64,000 bases of DNA from positions 4,153,679 to 4,217,678 of the forward strand of contig NC_081338.1 in NCBI RefSeq assembly GCF_022539665.2. Direction: 5' to 3'. The stretch is from Daphnia carinata (lineage: Eukaryota; Arthropoda; Branchiopoda; Diplostraca; Daphniidae). The notes beneath the pieces are model-generated. The model was not told the origin of the DNA. It did no database searches and was given only the letters and a program-made list of their open reading frames with translations. Every line of letters starts with the position of its first letter. Within the stretch, counting starts at the first letter, position 1. Both the position numbers and the translations under genes were made by a program. This document shows positions 21,895 through 36,500 of this stretch, piece after piece.

Positions 21895-24800
21895 AACGAA
21901 TCAAAAGTGTGACCAATATTCTGCATGGCTGGTGTGTGAGATCGTCCATCACACTTTTCGTCAACGTCATTGTGCGTCTGTGTGTGGTTGACGAAGTCTG
22001 CTAGAATACAGGACCGGTTCAAACTTCTCACAAAAGGTAAATGAAAAAAAAAAAAAAAACGATCAGTGTCTTGTGTATTTTTTGTTGTTGTTTTGATTCA
22101 CATCGAGAGAGAGTTTTGTCTGGGGTGGCAAGACAAGATTCTTCTTCACGAAGAACTCAAGGTTAAGTTGAATCAACTAGATTCCACTCGCTCTCACCTG
22201 TCTTCTTTGAGAGTCGCACAAGTGAGAGAGAGAGCCTTCCATTGTTTATGTTTGGTGTTCGCCCAGAAGGAATTATTTTTATTTTTGAAAGAGAGATCTC
22301 ATGTTTGCACCTTTGGGGGTAGAATATTTATATTTGTTTTGCCCTTTTTTAATTTTTACCGATTAGACCTTGTTCATGCAAAGAAAAGTAGGTCGTTTAA
22401 AAAAATTTTGTTTTGGAAGTCCTTTTGAAAAATAGTGATGAAGTTTAACCCTGAACTTTCTGCTCTCTCTTTCTTGCCTAAATGGTTACACAAGTCACAA
22501 ATTGTTTTGATGATGACGATCTTGTCTTCTCCATCCCCGCGCGTATGGAGCATCGGCAGTAGTTAAAAAATGATGGAAAAATAATAAATTCAAGAGTCTC
22601 TCTGTTGAGGCATGAAATTTGATGCTGTTTTCCAATGGGGTGGAAGAACGACATTCGATGACTATAGGAATTTCACGTCTATAGACACTCTTTAAGAAGG
22701 GGCTCGCCGCGCTTGTATAATCGATTAGATTTTTGGTTTTGGTTTTTTTTTTTTTTCTTAGTTTTTGGTCGGTAGATTTTTGCGTCTTGAAGGCCTAGAG
22801 GATTTTTTCTGACGGCTCCAAGGGCGTGACTATGTTGGATTGTCTTTGCATATGATTGAATAGCTTTTCTTTTTTGGGCTTATCCAAATGTTCATTTCTA
22901 TCACGCGTATGTACATACATCTTGATAGGTTTGAAGGAGTAGAGGGGGGAAGACGTTCGATCGTTGAATAAATTTCTTTTCTTTTTTCCCATCTTTTTCC
23001 CGCTTAAATTAAAACTGAAATTCTTCACTGCCAAACGATTGGATTATTCTGTTACTCAATTTGTTTTGTTTCTTCGCGTGGCAGGCAAAAAAAAATCTTC
23101 CAACTAACTGGCGTAGGTCGTTCATGCATACGTAATCATCCGTTCGTGAAAAAGATCCTTGTGTGAAAGTCGAATCCTTGAATTGATACCAAACCTTCCC
23201 CCTTTCCCATCTTTCTTTCAGTGCTCGAATGGTTTCATTGATCATCGGCGTGGTCTCTGTTCGCTTTTGACTTGTTGCTTCTTTTCACGCACTAGCCAAA
23301 ATATGTTGAATTGGCCATGGGAAACAAAAAGAGAAGACAGCTGTATCGAGAAAACGAGCAAAAACAACGAAACTAAAATTGGGAGCAACACGCAATTTTA
23401 GTTTTGTTTTTTTCCGGGGCTTTAGTTTTGTGAAGTCTTTCTTCCGCTCAGATGTAGAGACTGCTGGACATTCGTGGGAATCGTGTCCACTTATGGCGCC
23501 GAAAGAAACAAAACAAAACAAGGAATTTAATAAGTCCTTTTTTTTTTTTTTTTTTTTGTTTATCTTCTGGCTGTTGAAAGAAGAAGCTTTCGTGAACGAT
23601 GTCTCATTAACCTCATTTGCATCGATCAATGTGGGCGTGAGAGAGCGGCTTTGATAGGCCTTTATCGTGGATATCATGACTCGACACGAAGAAATCTGTT
23701 TTCTCTTACACGCCCCGAACAGCCCAGCCCTTTTTTTTTTCTTCTTCTCCGACTTTTAAAGGGCGGCTATCGATCCTTATTCAATTTTGAATGGGACATT
23801 CCAACGAGGTCAGAGAAAGATGATGATGTGTTTCTTCTTCTTTTGATTTGTTTTCTCCGGAGAAAGTCGGCAATTTCAAAACAAACGTGATGAAACGATT
23901 TTTTGTTGTTGTTGGGTTTCATCGATGATTCGTTTGCATCCCACTGTAACGTCTTTTTTCGTGCAACTGACGTATCGGATACAAGTTGGGTCAGCAGTTC
24001 GTGAACGAAACGGGAGATTTGTAACATATATCCCATGCTATACTAGTGAGGTAGGACTACTTGCTTCTTTGACAGAGAGAGGAAACAAAAGGCTCATAAA
24101 ACGGGGCGAAAGAGTACCCTCCTCTGGACAAAAAAAAAAGGAACATACATCCACCTGTTTGGTGCCTTTGTGTATGTACCCTATGCATATTACCTGGAGA
24201 AAAAAAAAATAATAAATAGAATGAAGAAGGTTGAAAAACCGCAGGCAACAGCAGGAAGGTGACAATACGCATGTGGGAATTGGTCATGACCGGACCGGAC
24301 GTTAAAGTTGGTAGCCTTTTTTTTTTTTTTTTTTTTTTTTGGGTTATCCTCCCCCCTCCTTACTACTCTACAACTACCGGCTATGGGTCACTACCCCATT
24401 TGGGCACTTTATTGTGTACTGTGCTTTTTTTTTTCTTTTTCTTCCTAACGCGTGTAGCGCAATATTGATTCATTGATGTGACCTGTTCTGGTTTTCTTTT
24501 TCCTTCCGCCGGAACGGCCAAACATTGCCTCTAGGTATCTCATAGTTCACTCCCGAAGGCTCTCGGTCATTCGGATATATCTATTGAACGTGTGTGTTTA
24601 GATCCCCCTTTTATTTTTGTGTGCCATCAGTAGGAGCTTCTTTTAGTGGTCAACTTGAAAATTTAATGAAAAAAAAAAACGCGGACGGGAGTACGCGGTC
24701 GTTTTCGTGAGTTCCGCTCATTGTCTTTTTTGTTTTCTCTGTATCTTTCTCCTATTATGGGTTTTTGTCTTGTTTTGCGCTCTCAGCCCCCCCCCCCTCC

Positions 24801-26664
24801 CCCGTATCTCCCGCAAGTTGCTAACAACCTCAGAACACGAGTATATAACGCCAGTAATACCAGCCTTTTATTATTTTTTTTTTTTTATTTTTTTTTTCTC
24901 AAAAATTCCCTAAAGAAAAAGAAGAAATTATGGACTGAAAGGAATTGTATTGCTGACTTCCCGGCGATTTTTATTCCCTTTTCCTTGGACGGAAGAAGAG
25001 AGGGGGGGGGGGAGGATGAAACGAGGGGTAAGTCTTGGAGAGGGGTCGGTTTAACAGTGGAGGAAGTTTACCTCATTATGTGAAGAAAATATTATTTCAA
25101 AAAAAGAATAAGACAAATGGTGTACGTATCTTTGTCGGTACAAGTTACCCTTAAAAAAAAACACATTTGAGTTCTATCCAAAAGTTGAGGAACGATGTTT
25201 CAGAAGACTAGAGGGGAGGTAAGGGGGGGGGGATGACGTCACGTCTCTAGAAACGAGAACTTCTTATTTTGGTGGTCTGTCGGACTATCGTCAAGTATCG
25301 TCTTAAACATTGTAGACACAAGCGCTTACAAAGGTCTCCTTTTTTGGATGGCTAAGAATCGATTAAGGTCGGTGCGAATCGAATCAATTTGAACTGCCAT
25401 CGCATATTTCGCAGCGCGCGGCTAAAATATTTTGTATTTCTCGAAAAAAAAAAAAAAAAGATGGCAATAAAATAAAAACCTTTTTTTTTTTTTTTTGCTC
25501 ACAAAAACTCGATGGACTTTCCTTAAAAAAAAGAAATTGATAAAAAAAAAAAAACCTTGAAAATGACCGAGCTCTTTTTCTTCGTTTCTTCAGGGTAGAA
25601 GAAGGGCATCTGATTATTATTATTTCTCTTTTGACAATTCTCTCCTACAATTTCTCCGGGGGGGGAGGAAAGGTGTTTATTTGTGGGGAGAAATAAATCA
25701 CCTTGCGCCTTTGAAAGAAATAAAGAAAATTTCTTTGTTAGATATGAACCCCTTGTCTGGAAGGTGAGTCATTGCGTGAGCGTGCACATCTTTCAGTTGG
25801 CTCGTCAAACAAAACAGCGAAGGCTCTCTCTTTTTCTTGACCATGTCTCCGTTTTTTGTTTTCTTTTATTCCCCATTTTTTTTTTCTTCTTTTCTGAACA
25901 AGTCATTTTCACTAATAAAAATGAAGAAGAAAAGACGAACGACTCCCGAAATATATATAATATATTTTTTTTTGAGTCCGTGTGTGAGCATGTGTATAAA
26001 TATTACCGACATCCGGCGAGGCTAGAGGCCATCTTGTTATTCGTTTTTTTCTTTTTTCCTTTCTCTGATTCGTTTGTACCATTTATTCTTCTCTTTGTTG
26101 TTTCCACTGGGTTTGTCATGTGGGACCCGAGTCCTGTGTGACTTGCATCACAAAACTTGTCGTTCTTGCGACGATAAGAGTTTACTTCAAACGAAATAGG
26201 AGGGCCATTAAAAATAAAATAGAAACGAATCAAAAGAGATTTTCTACTATTTTGTCAAGGACGGTGATTATTTTTTTTTTTTTTTTTGTCCTTTTCGTTT
26301 TAATGAACTTGATTCATCGCCTTGTAGATCAAAGACTGATGGCAATTGTTTTTAATTCTGTCCCTTTTCTTTTCAATGGAAAGAAATGGTGAGACCCCAA
26401 GTCAGAAAAATAAAAATTTTTTTAAAAAAACCTCCTGAAAGGTTGCACACCCTCTGGCTGTGTGTGGGAAACAAAACGAGGAGAGCTACCTGTAGAAGAA
26501 GTTGAAAGGTCATCGGCCCCATATAAAAAAAGAAAGAAGAGGGGGGATAAATAGCTGGGGTGGTGATATAAAAAAATAAGGCGGCCGACACGGCACCTGT
26601 GTGCCGCGCGATAGAGGCCCCGCGTCCCTTTTGTGTCTGGGCGGGGACCGACCTTTCTTCTTTT

Positions 26665-26740
26665 TGTGTGTGTGTGTGTGTGCGTGTGTGTGTGTGTGTG
26701 TCGGTAGCTTTTCAACCTTTCTCTCTCTCTCTCTCTCTCT
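26665..26740. repeat. (GT)n and (CT)n microsatellites
   Basis: A GT repeat at 26665-26702 (one interruption) is followed 17 bases later by about 11 CT units at 26719-26740. Confidence 0.95.
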
Positions 26741-29004
26741 TTTCAAATGTCGAACTGAATGAATAATGAAGATGTTTCCGTCTTTATTGTATCCGCAAAG
26801 CGAAAAGATAAAGGCATTTTGAATTTCAGATTTGATTTTCTAGCGCGCATCTGAAAAAAATCACGCGGTCAAAAGAATTTCGCCAAACCGATGAATAAAA
26901 CAAAAACAGGAAATGAGACTGTTTTTTTTTGTTTTTTTTCTGATTGCGTTTAGCCCACATTTGATTTTTGGTTAGAGAAAGCTGCGTGTGACAACTGTTG
27001 ACTCGATCGGCGACGTATCGTGACTTTAGCCACGACAAAAGAAAAACGAAGTTAAAAGAGACGTGGACCTATAAATGTAGAACATAGTAAAATGTTTTTA
27101 AAAAAAAAAAAGAAAGAAAAAGATCACTTCATTATTTGCCATTTCCGATTCCACGCCGTAACAAAAGAAAATCTTCCTTTTTTCTGAAGGTAATATTACT
27201 GTGGAATTTCAGCTCTCCTTTTATAAATTCCACATTTTAAAGTCAAATAAAATAAAGAGTCGAAATTGGTTCACGGCACATCAGAATGCGTGTACGCGCG
27301 TGGCCTCTAAATCATTTTCTTTTTTTTTTTTTCGAACAAAAAGAATCGGGGCCACTTTGCCGTTTTCTTTTAACACCTGTAAAATTCCACGTCTTGTTTT
27401 TTGTTTTGTTTTTTTGCGCCCGTCTTGACTGGGAATTTCTGAGAAGAAATATTGGTTTTTCTGTCGGCTGTGAGCTTACTGAGTTTTTTTTCTTGGGATT
27501 TAAAAAGTGAATCCTTTTTTTTTTTCACGGTCTTTTGAGCTCTAAAAATGGGGCGGACATGCCGGCCCTAACATGTTCTTCTACAAAAGGAGCCGGCCGC
27601 AAAAAAAAAAAAAAAAATCTCTGTTCGCCCATAACGAACATAGTAACGGCCTAAAATAAGATATAACACGATCTGACCTAATATTATCTCCAGAACCATT
27701 TTTTTATTTTTTTTCATGTTCCAATAATAATAATAGGAAGCCCTTAAAAAAAAAAAAAAAATACGGGAAAAAAAATTCTGTATGAAACATGCGGCGAACC
27801 GTTGATGGCCAAAGATCGGCCGTTCTCCTACGTTTGGTACATGTTTTGCGTCTGTTTTTGGTGAAGGAAAAAAAAAAAGCCTCGTGAATATGGATGAAAC
27901 GAGTCGTTATACAGTGGCCACCAAAAAAGCTTTGCACCGGAGGAGAAATCGAAAAAAAAAAAAAAAAAGGTCTCGACCTTCGTCTGAAATGATGCGCGTG
28001 CGGGAGAGAGCCGATAATAATGGCGGTCATTCACGAAGAAGACCTCGACCGTCCAGATTTTTTTTTTTTTTTTGAAATCTAAATTGGATGTATTTTGTCC
28101 TGAAATGGCGGATGAGCAGGTTGAACCTTGAGATTGTTCACTTCAGCAATTTCGAGGAGAAAAGATGCAATTTCGCCTTGTGTGGTCACGGCCGTTGCGT
28201 CCGCCTGACTGCGTATTTTTCGTTTTTCCTCGTTGTCTTGATTGAAATTTCGCCAAACGAAATATGTAAAGAGCCCCTCGTGCCAAAACGAAAAATGGCG
28301 GACACGCACGCAGGACATCATTTGAGATATCTCACCTTTAGAAGGCAAATAAAATAACATTCAATAGACGACGGGAAGTCGTTAACGTGTAGCCGTGATG
28401 TAATCTAACTTGATCTTTTATCTCTGTTTGCAACGTGAAAGAGGGGAGACTTTCTTTTTGGCCGCTCGTCGTTAAAGATTAAACCAAAAGTTTGCCCTAC
28501 AGGTGAACGAGCAGCGCTTGATAACGTAACTGTCCTTTTTCTTTTTATCCTTTTAACTGCGGGGAGTGTTTCGGAATATGCGGGAGGTAATGGCGAAACA
28601 CAACACTGACACGGTAGCGTCGACAAATTTTTTTTTTTTTTTTTTTCGTAAGTCTATTGCGCTCAGGTCGACTTTCACTTGTTTTATTTTTTTCGTTGCA
28701 CTTCTCTTTCCTCCCCTTATTTTTACAGTTGTCTTTTAACTGTGAACCTCTTTCACACACCCCAAAAAAAAAAAGGGCGGCAGCTGCGGTTATCTTTCGC
28801 CCTCTTCGTTCGTGTAACTTAAAAAGGGAGCGGCTTTTATTTTTATTTTTTTTTATTTTTGTAGAGTTACAGACCCGGAGGTCACGAACAGTTCAATGCT
28901 AATTCTCTTGTTATTTTTCCTTTTTTCCATTTCTCTGTACAGGTTCTCATTGGCGAACGACATAACGAAAAACGCAGCCTCTGAAAAAGCAAGTGGGAAG
29001 GAAA

Positions 29005-32000
29005 ATGAGCGTGATTTCTTCCCGCGACCCGGGAATGATGACGACTGCAATGTCGACAACGTCGAGGACGTCAGCGACGTTGACCCGACCGGGTTCAAGA
29101 TCATCCGACTCACGACCCATCTTCCTGCTCGAACGATGTTTAGCTATCCGTTTCGAGCGGCTGGTTCAGTCAACGGCCGCGACGGCAGCGCCATCCAGCA
29201 AGAAATCCGAATCTCGACCCGGTTCGAGCCTCAGCCAATTGTCCAATTGGTTCAATTTCCATCAGCAACGGCAACCGAACGCCAACAGCACGACGATCGC
29301 CCCAGCAGCGCCGGAGTCGTGCGCCTCGTCCGACCGCACCATTCGCCAGCAACAGACCAAGGAGCCGGCCCTCGTCAAAGATTCTTCGGCTCCAGCCGGT
29401 TGGGTTTACGATGGCGGATTCGTTCTTTATCAGGTGAGTTTTTTTTTTTTTTTTTAATTTTTTTTTTTTTTTGCCTTTAATATGAAGGGGGGGGGGGAAG
29501 AATTGGCATCGCAACTTCTTTTGTTGTTGTTACGCATAGCAAAAAGAAAATGGTTGGGAAATGACATGGATTATGGATACAGCAGCCAAAAAAAAAAGAA
29601 TAAAGATAAGGCATCGTATCATAAAAAACAAAAAAAAAACATGAGCTGGAATATATGAGAGAATCGTGCGAGTTTTTCTTGTTTCAAAAAAGAAAACAAA
29701 GCGAGGTCATTTTTTTTTTTTTTTTTTTGTTTTATCGGTTGTACCGACGAGATGAAACATTGAAGAAGAAAAATGGATTTCAGTTTGTTATCGGTTTTGG
29801 AAAAATTCCTGTTAAGGAGCGTAGGGAGACGAAATGAATGGACTCTACCGTCTGTAGGAAATAAAAAAAAAAACAAGGGCCGTACTTTAATCAAACATTT
29901 CCTCTTCGTTTTGAATCGAAAAAGTTAAAAATAAAAGAAGAAAACTGTTAAAATTTTTTGGGTTGTTGTTTTGGATTAGCGACTGTTTTATGCAGTGCCA
30001 CTCCTAAACATTTTGTTGGAATGCCAAAAGCGAATAAGAAAACGGGCGATAGTCAAACGAGTGTAGACGTTGGGGACTGCCGTTCTTGGTCAAACTGGAT
30101 AACGATAACCCTTTGAAGGTGAAATTCTGTCGCAGAGTGGCCAGCAACTCCATAACGAGCGCGACATGTTCTTCGAATCTGACCTGTCGACCATGATTTA
30201 GTCGACCGTGCATAAAAAAAAAAAAGCGAAACACAAAAATGCACACACACACAAAAAAAAGAAACAAGTATTTTTTATGTGCTCGTCAAACTTGACCTTT
30301 TTCCACGCAACAACTTTCATCGGTTCACCGCCAACTGTTTGCAAATGGTTTCGTTTGATAACGACAACAACATACACAGACACACACACACACACACACA
30401 AAAAAAAAATTCCGAAACCAAATGTTGTTGGTTTTTTTTTTTAAACCGATCTCTTCGGTTGTTTTTGGGTGTGGTCGTTTGCTGTGAAGTTGGAGGCGTG
30501 CACCTCTCTCTCTCTCTCCTCTTTGTTCGACTTTCTAACAACAACAAAAGCAAAACAAGCATTTTGCATGGCTGCAATTACGTGCGTTTCCCCAATGTTT
30601 TTCCATATGCATGCGGGCACTTTCGATCTGTGTGCACATCGCCGTTATAATATGTGACGTTTCCCGTTCTCGACGCGTTTTTTTTTTTTTTTTTTTCAAA
30701 AATGAAAGTGTTCAAACGTGTCATGTTTAAAAGATGGATGTGTTTCCGTAATTGGATTTGATAATAATATTTCCTTTTTGGATGTATGTCTATGGTTTGG
30801 ATTGCGTCAATAGAATTTCCAAGAAGCCAACGGCTATTGCTACTGGAACGGTGCTTTGCTGGAAGCGGTGACGTCGCTGAAATTCGTCGGACACGTCACG
30901 CCGTCGACGATCCTCGTGACGGGCGAAGAATCCTCTTTGGAAACGGTCAGATCGGCCTGGGCTCGTAAAGTTCTTAGAGCTCCGTCCGCCTACATTATCG
31001 TCCTTGTCGGTGAGTACATTTATTATTATTTTATTTTATTTTTTTTCATTTTTCCAGTCAGTTTCATCGGACATACGTTAACAACGTCTTATACTACAAA
31101 AAAAAAAGAATGATATTTGGGAGGTCTTACGTGGGCCATTGAACAGGTTCTTTTGTCACCCTTTCTATGTAGCAATATCTTTTGCTCAATACTTTCTCTC
31201 TCGACAGCTTGAAAACTATTTGATCAGCTGTTGATAAGAAGTTAAAAAAAAAAAAAAAAGAAGAAAAGAAAGATAACCGGGTGGTAGACTTTATTCGCAA
31301 TAGCTTGGCACAATCAGTAAAGCCAAATTGGCGTCTTAAAAGAAATGAAAGTATATTATTTCTTTTTCTTTTTTTTTTACATTGTGCAGCTGTTGCGACA
31401 CGAAAACGAGTTTTTTTTTTTTTTTTGTTAAATAATTTGACGATTTGTTTGGTTTTCAAATTGAGTGAATCGTTTATTTCGGTATTTTCTACGTTAAAAA
31501 AAGGAAAACTTGTCGGGAATACAATGGCGGGATCAGTTGCGGTCAGTGGATTGCGGAATAGCGCGGGCTCGAAATAAGCGTTTGAATGAGAAGAAGAAAA
31601 GGTAAAAAAGACAATGACAAAAGGGGAAAAGGTACTTAGTGTCATCGTAAGTAAAATTGAGGTGAAGCCCACAAATAAAAAGATGGCAAAAAAAAAAAAA
31701 AAAAAAAAGCAAGTGGGAGGTTGGAAAGGAAAGTTTGGCGCGGATGTTCCTCCTTCCGCCTCATCGTTTTATCGGTCGGCATTTTTTTTTTTTTTTTTTT
31801 CTAACAATGACGGCAATTTTTCCAACCCGTCCTCTTACACTTCGAAAAGTAGTACTACATCCATTCACTAACGAAAAAAAAAAAAAAAGAATTTTTTTTT
31901 TTAAGAACTAAAAATAAAAATAACAAAATCCCATTTTCTTGTGTTGTCGAAATGATGGAGAGAAATCGCGGGCCAAACTTTCTACAACCGAGTCGCATTG

Positions 32001-33528
32001 TTGCCGTTTTCTTTAGACGATTCTCTTCTTCCCCATTTTTTTTTTCTTTCTTTTTCTGCTTTATCCACCGTCAAATGTTTTGCGAAAAAAAAAAATAAAA
32101 AATAAAGGGACGAGTTCAATCGGTTTGCACTCGTTCATTAAGACATCAAAGGAGCGCAGCGCAGCATCTCGCAACGATACATTTCGATTCATAATTGAGT
32201 TATAACGCAGCCCGAACTCAGCGGGGAGGCCCAGCCTATCGTAACATTAACCAAAGTCGCTTTTAAAAGAAATTTTTTTTTTGTTCTCCTTTAAAAATTG
32301 CTGTACCCATTGAGAAAAAAAAGAAAATGATTACAAAAGATGAGGTCGTTCGCCTCGTTGCGAGGGCAAGGTAACAGGGGGGGGGGGGAGAAAGGTTGAG
32401 CCATTAGTGGCCAAAAATAATTCTATAGCAAAAAAGGGCTTGATTGAAATGACATAATAGGAGAGTAGGGCCACCACCTCTACAGGGGAGGGTGAAGAGA
32501 TCAAACAGGTCTTTATTACCTCTCTTTTTCTTCTATCTAAATACGTTCTTTGTTTGTTTTTGTTGTTGTTTTTTTTTTTTTCCTTTCGTGTCTCTCAAAC
32601 AAAAATGGGAGTGATGAAAAAAAAAAAAAAATGAATCCCTTTTTATTGAATTCCCGACAATCACGATGCAAATGAAGCGTTGGAAGAGGAAGGGGGGGGG
32701 GATTTTTAAAACGGACTGTCTACAACACGGTGGGCGGACCTTTCAACACACGAGTCATTTGGGTTCAAACTCTCAGCTCCTTTCCATAGTCGACGACGTT
32801 GTCGGGTAAGAAGAAAATTGAGATGTGACACGAGGGAAAGTTCTTTTCTTTTTGAAAAAGAAAAAAAAAAATATATATATATATATATATTCCCTCTTTA
32901 TCCGTAAGACATGAACGTCTGTCGTGAGTGGCCGTGAGTCATTTATCGCCTGCGGGCTGCTCGTCTCATTCAAATTACATGTAGTCTGTACGCGTACAGA
33001 GAAACCCCCATTTTTTTTTTTATTTGATATATGTACGTCCTTACATTCTCTTATTGTCGATCATGTTTCTTTAGAACAGGCCAAACAAACACATTTCGTT
33101 TTTTTTTTTCCCTGTCCCTAACAAGTAGTAATGCCAACAACGGTTTTCTTCATTGTGTATCTCTCGATAAAAACTTGTATTATTATTATTAGCATTAAAG
33201 TTAAAGAGAAGACCGCATTGAGACACGCGCAAACTTTGAGGCCGCGGTCGTGTGCTCGTCCAACCTCGATATGTGGGTCTAGCGCGTGAGAAAGGCCCGT
33301 TGCTGATGGGCACGGGGTGGCAGTTGACCCAACTATTCCCATTCCCATCAGTGTGTTGGCAGAATACCCCCTTCTTTCTTTTCTTTTTTTTTTTTTTTCT
33401 TTTTGTTTTTTTTCTTTTTTCAAATGGAAATAGTTTCCCGCGTTGCTCATCTCTTTTCCTCATTGATAGAGAATCACCAGAAAAGGGCGAAGACAACAAG
33501 CCAAAGAGAAAGGAGGAAGAACATTTCA

Positions 33529-33572
<44 letters not shown>

Positions 33573-36500
33573 AGAATAGAGCGTGACGACCAACATACAC
33601 ACATACACACACACAAAGATATTTGCGTATAAAATGATGGTAAAAAAGAAAACGAAAGACGGAACAAAAAGATGTTCAATGGGCCGTGTCATTTCTTCCT
33701 TTTTCTTTTCATCTTAAGTGATTTATATTGGAGAACACACTCGTCGTCGTCAAGGTTCTTCGACAGAGGTCGACATGATGACACTGTTTGAATAGGAAAA
33801 AAAAAAAAAAAGGCTAGGCGTTTACCGGTGTATGTGTGTGTGTGAGTGTCCTGTATATTAATTGCGTGACGTCAACCAACGACAATACAACGAGGCCGGA
33901 AATGAACGGTCTGTCCGATGTTGTATCGGTATAGGATATAAAAATCCTATTAGCGTATGTTTCGCCCCCATCTGTCGGGACCGTGTCCTATTGTGTTGCG
34001 TTTCGTTATTGTTTGATTGTTTTCTCCCGCGGCCCCGGCCATTTCTGCGTGTCGGGGAGGGGAAAAGAGGGAAATTTAAATACAAACATGAAATAATAGA
34101 CTACATATATATACACGGCCATTGAAATAATCGTGACTTGGTCGTGGCAGTCGGATATCGTATGCAACAGCTCGCACAGGTGTGACAGGTGAATTCGGAA
34201 AATAAAAAGAAAGTCTCAACGAAAAAGAAAAATGATTGCAATTGAATTTGCGTGGGAATTTGATTAATTTTTCACTCGGATTATTATCCCAGGGCAAGGT
34301 AAAAAAAAAAAAAAAAAAAAAAAAATGTGAGAATACAAATGAGTTGCATGAAATCCTTGGCATAGTTCATTGCTATGGCATTCATTTAAAAAGTCGGTAG
34401 TGCGGTTGATTGATGTCTATTTCTTTTGTTCTTTTACGGACGCAAAAAAAAAAAAATAATAAAAAAAAAAATAAGTAAGCATTGTGCAATGCGCAAGACC
34501 ACCGATTGTTTTTGGAAAAATGACGAAATTATTAATTCTTTCCTTTCACCACGGCTATCAGGCGATGTCGACGGATGTGCGGTACAGCCCATCAGCCAAA
34601 GCCAGTTCACTCCGCTGCCCGAAGCGCTTTGCTGGGTCATTTGGGAGTTGAATCTGGCCGAACGATCGACCGCGCTCGACGACGTGACCGCAGCACTCGG
34701 TACGACAAGTTTGACGCAACATTAAAAAAAAAAAAAAAAAAAAAAACCCTGTCTCTTGCGCTTTTTTTTTTTTTTTTTTTTTAAATAAAAAGAAATTTCG
34801 CCGGTATACCATATCCGGATACATTGACACGAAAAATGTAAGCAATTGCGGTTTTTTTTTTCGCGTGATGGTGCTAATAATAATAATAATAAAAAAAAAA
34901 ACTAAAAGGAAAATGGGTCCCCTATCGTCGAGGTCGTTTGCTCGTGTACATGTTTATAAAGATTTCTAAGTTTAAACAAATTAATGTGTCTTGTATTGAT
35001 TTATTTTTCATTTTTTTTTTTTTTTTTTTTGCGTTCACTATCGACTTGTCTTCTAGGTAATGCCTTCCCGGATTTGGTACCGCCCAGCAACAAAGTTGTC
35101 TACGACACGCTCGGCAAACTCATCCGAGACCGAAAGGTAAGAAAAAAAAAAATATATACACAACAAACCGTCTCTTCCCCCCCCCCCTTTTTAATCAGTA
35201 CATTTTCCATTGAGTTATGCAACATTTCTCGTTTGGGAATTTTTTTTTTTTTTTTTTTTTTTTTTTGTTATGATGACACAGAATGTCGTTAATTCTTTTT
35301 GCAAAAAGAAAAAGGAAAATTGATATTGAGCCATGGTGGAAAACACATACCCCCTTGGACACGATGATGCATTCGTTGCGCATTTTTTTTTTTTTTTTTT
35401 TTTTTTTGTCTTTTTGTTCTTTTAAAAGAAAGCCTTTGAATCCCGAAAACAGATAATTAATTCAAACAGGCGTGTAGCTTTTTTCAATTGATATACTGCC
35501 CCGCAGCATCGTGTTTCAGCATCGTTTATTCACGCGAAAACAAACCGTGCCGAATCGATAATCGAGGACTCTGTAGAACCGCAGCAGGAGCTGTGCCCGT
35601 CCATCATTCCGCCATTATTTTCAAAAAAAAAAAAAAAAAAAAAAAAAAAATGCGGAAACAACAAACTATGCAGGAAAATGACTCTGAACTCTCAAGCGCT
35701 CAATCGTGGTAGTTTTTTTAAAGCTATAGAAATAATAACAGGGTTGGGTAGATGCTTGTTTTGTTTTGTTTTTTTGTTTTTGTTTTTTTCTTGTTATCTG
35801 ATTTCTTTTAAAAGGGAGATATCGACGTTTCACTTTCCAGTTCAACTCGGACACGATCGTAGCGGCCTCCCTTTTTCTTCTTGTACACACGCGAAACGTT
35901 GACCGAATGGAGCGTGTTACAGTTGCCCCCTATTGTTTGATTTTTTTTTATCAGCGGGGACGCGCACACGATTGTGCGTGATGGATTTTGGCTGTTGCTC
36001 TCCAAGACGTGAGCAAAAAAAAAAAAAAAAAAGGTGTCAGCGACCCTTGTGCAGAGATCTCTTCCTTCTACATCCGTCTTATCCGTGCGGGACACGTAAC
36101 GTTGCATTTGATACAGTTAGATGATGAATATTATTCATCGCATTCAAAAATAGAGAAAATATAGTAGTAGGAGCTATCGTTCGTCACGCCGTAGCGCCAC
36201 TTCCGTCGCTATGTCGAATCGCCGTGTTTTGCTGTCCAAAAACTCTCTCCCCCCCCCCCCTCACCAACTTTTATCATCAAATTTGTTTTTCGTGTTTTAT
36301 TTTTTTTTTTTTTTTTTTTTTTTGTTCTTGACTGTCTGCTTTAACGCGAGGCGTTAAGTTTTTTTTTTTTTTCCTTTCTTTTCCTTCTTGATAAGAAGAC
36401 GGGATTTACGGCTGCGTGACAGTTGATGATGAAGGGAAGCTCACGGAACGAATAACTCTGGCCACCGGCGGAGCGCGAGCTTATTGTTAAGAGCTATGGG

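Larger units (their letters stand above)
20410..29004. other. Long non-coding stretch, probably intergenic plus the STOX 5' region
   Basis: No protein-coding gene is supported across about 8.6 kb. It contains many A/T homopolymers, G-runs (21655-21664, 25002-25011, 25223-25232), an (AG)n tract at 21665-21682, a (GT)n/(CT)n pair at 26665-26740, and one more palindromic TGACGTCA at 25234-25241. A possible small exon at 21805-21894 is listed separately. The segment 28943-29004, after an acceptor ending TGTACAG at 28942, is probably 5' untranslated sequence of the STOX gene, so at least one earlier untranslated exon may lie upstream here. Confidence 0.5.

Noticed and set aside
21901-21990. microRNA-like hairpin (AAAAGTGTGA ... 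TCACACTTTT)
   Set aside because: The paired arms are only about 10 bases and the intervening sequence does not extend the stem, so it does not resemble a pre-miRNA.
33071-33679. 202-codon minus-strand frame with a poly-Ser stretch
   Set aside because: It lies in a STOX intron and is built on the (ATG)n microsatellite and homopolymers; no splice sites or conserved content.
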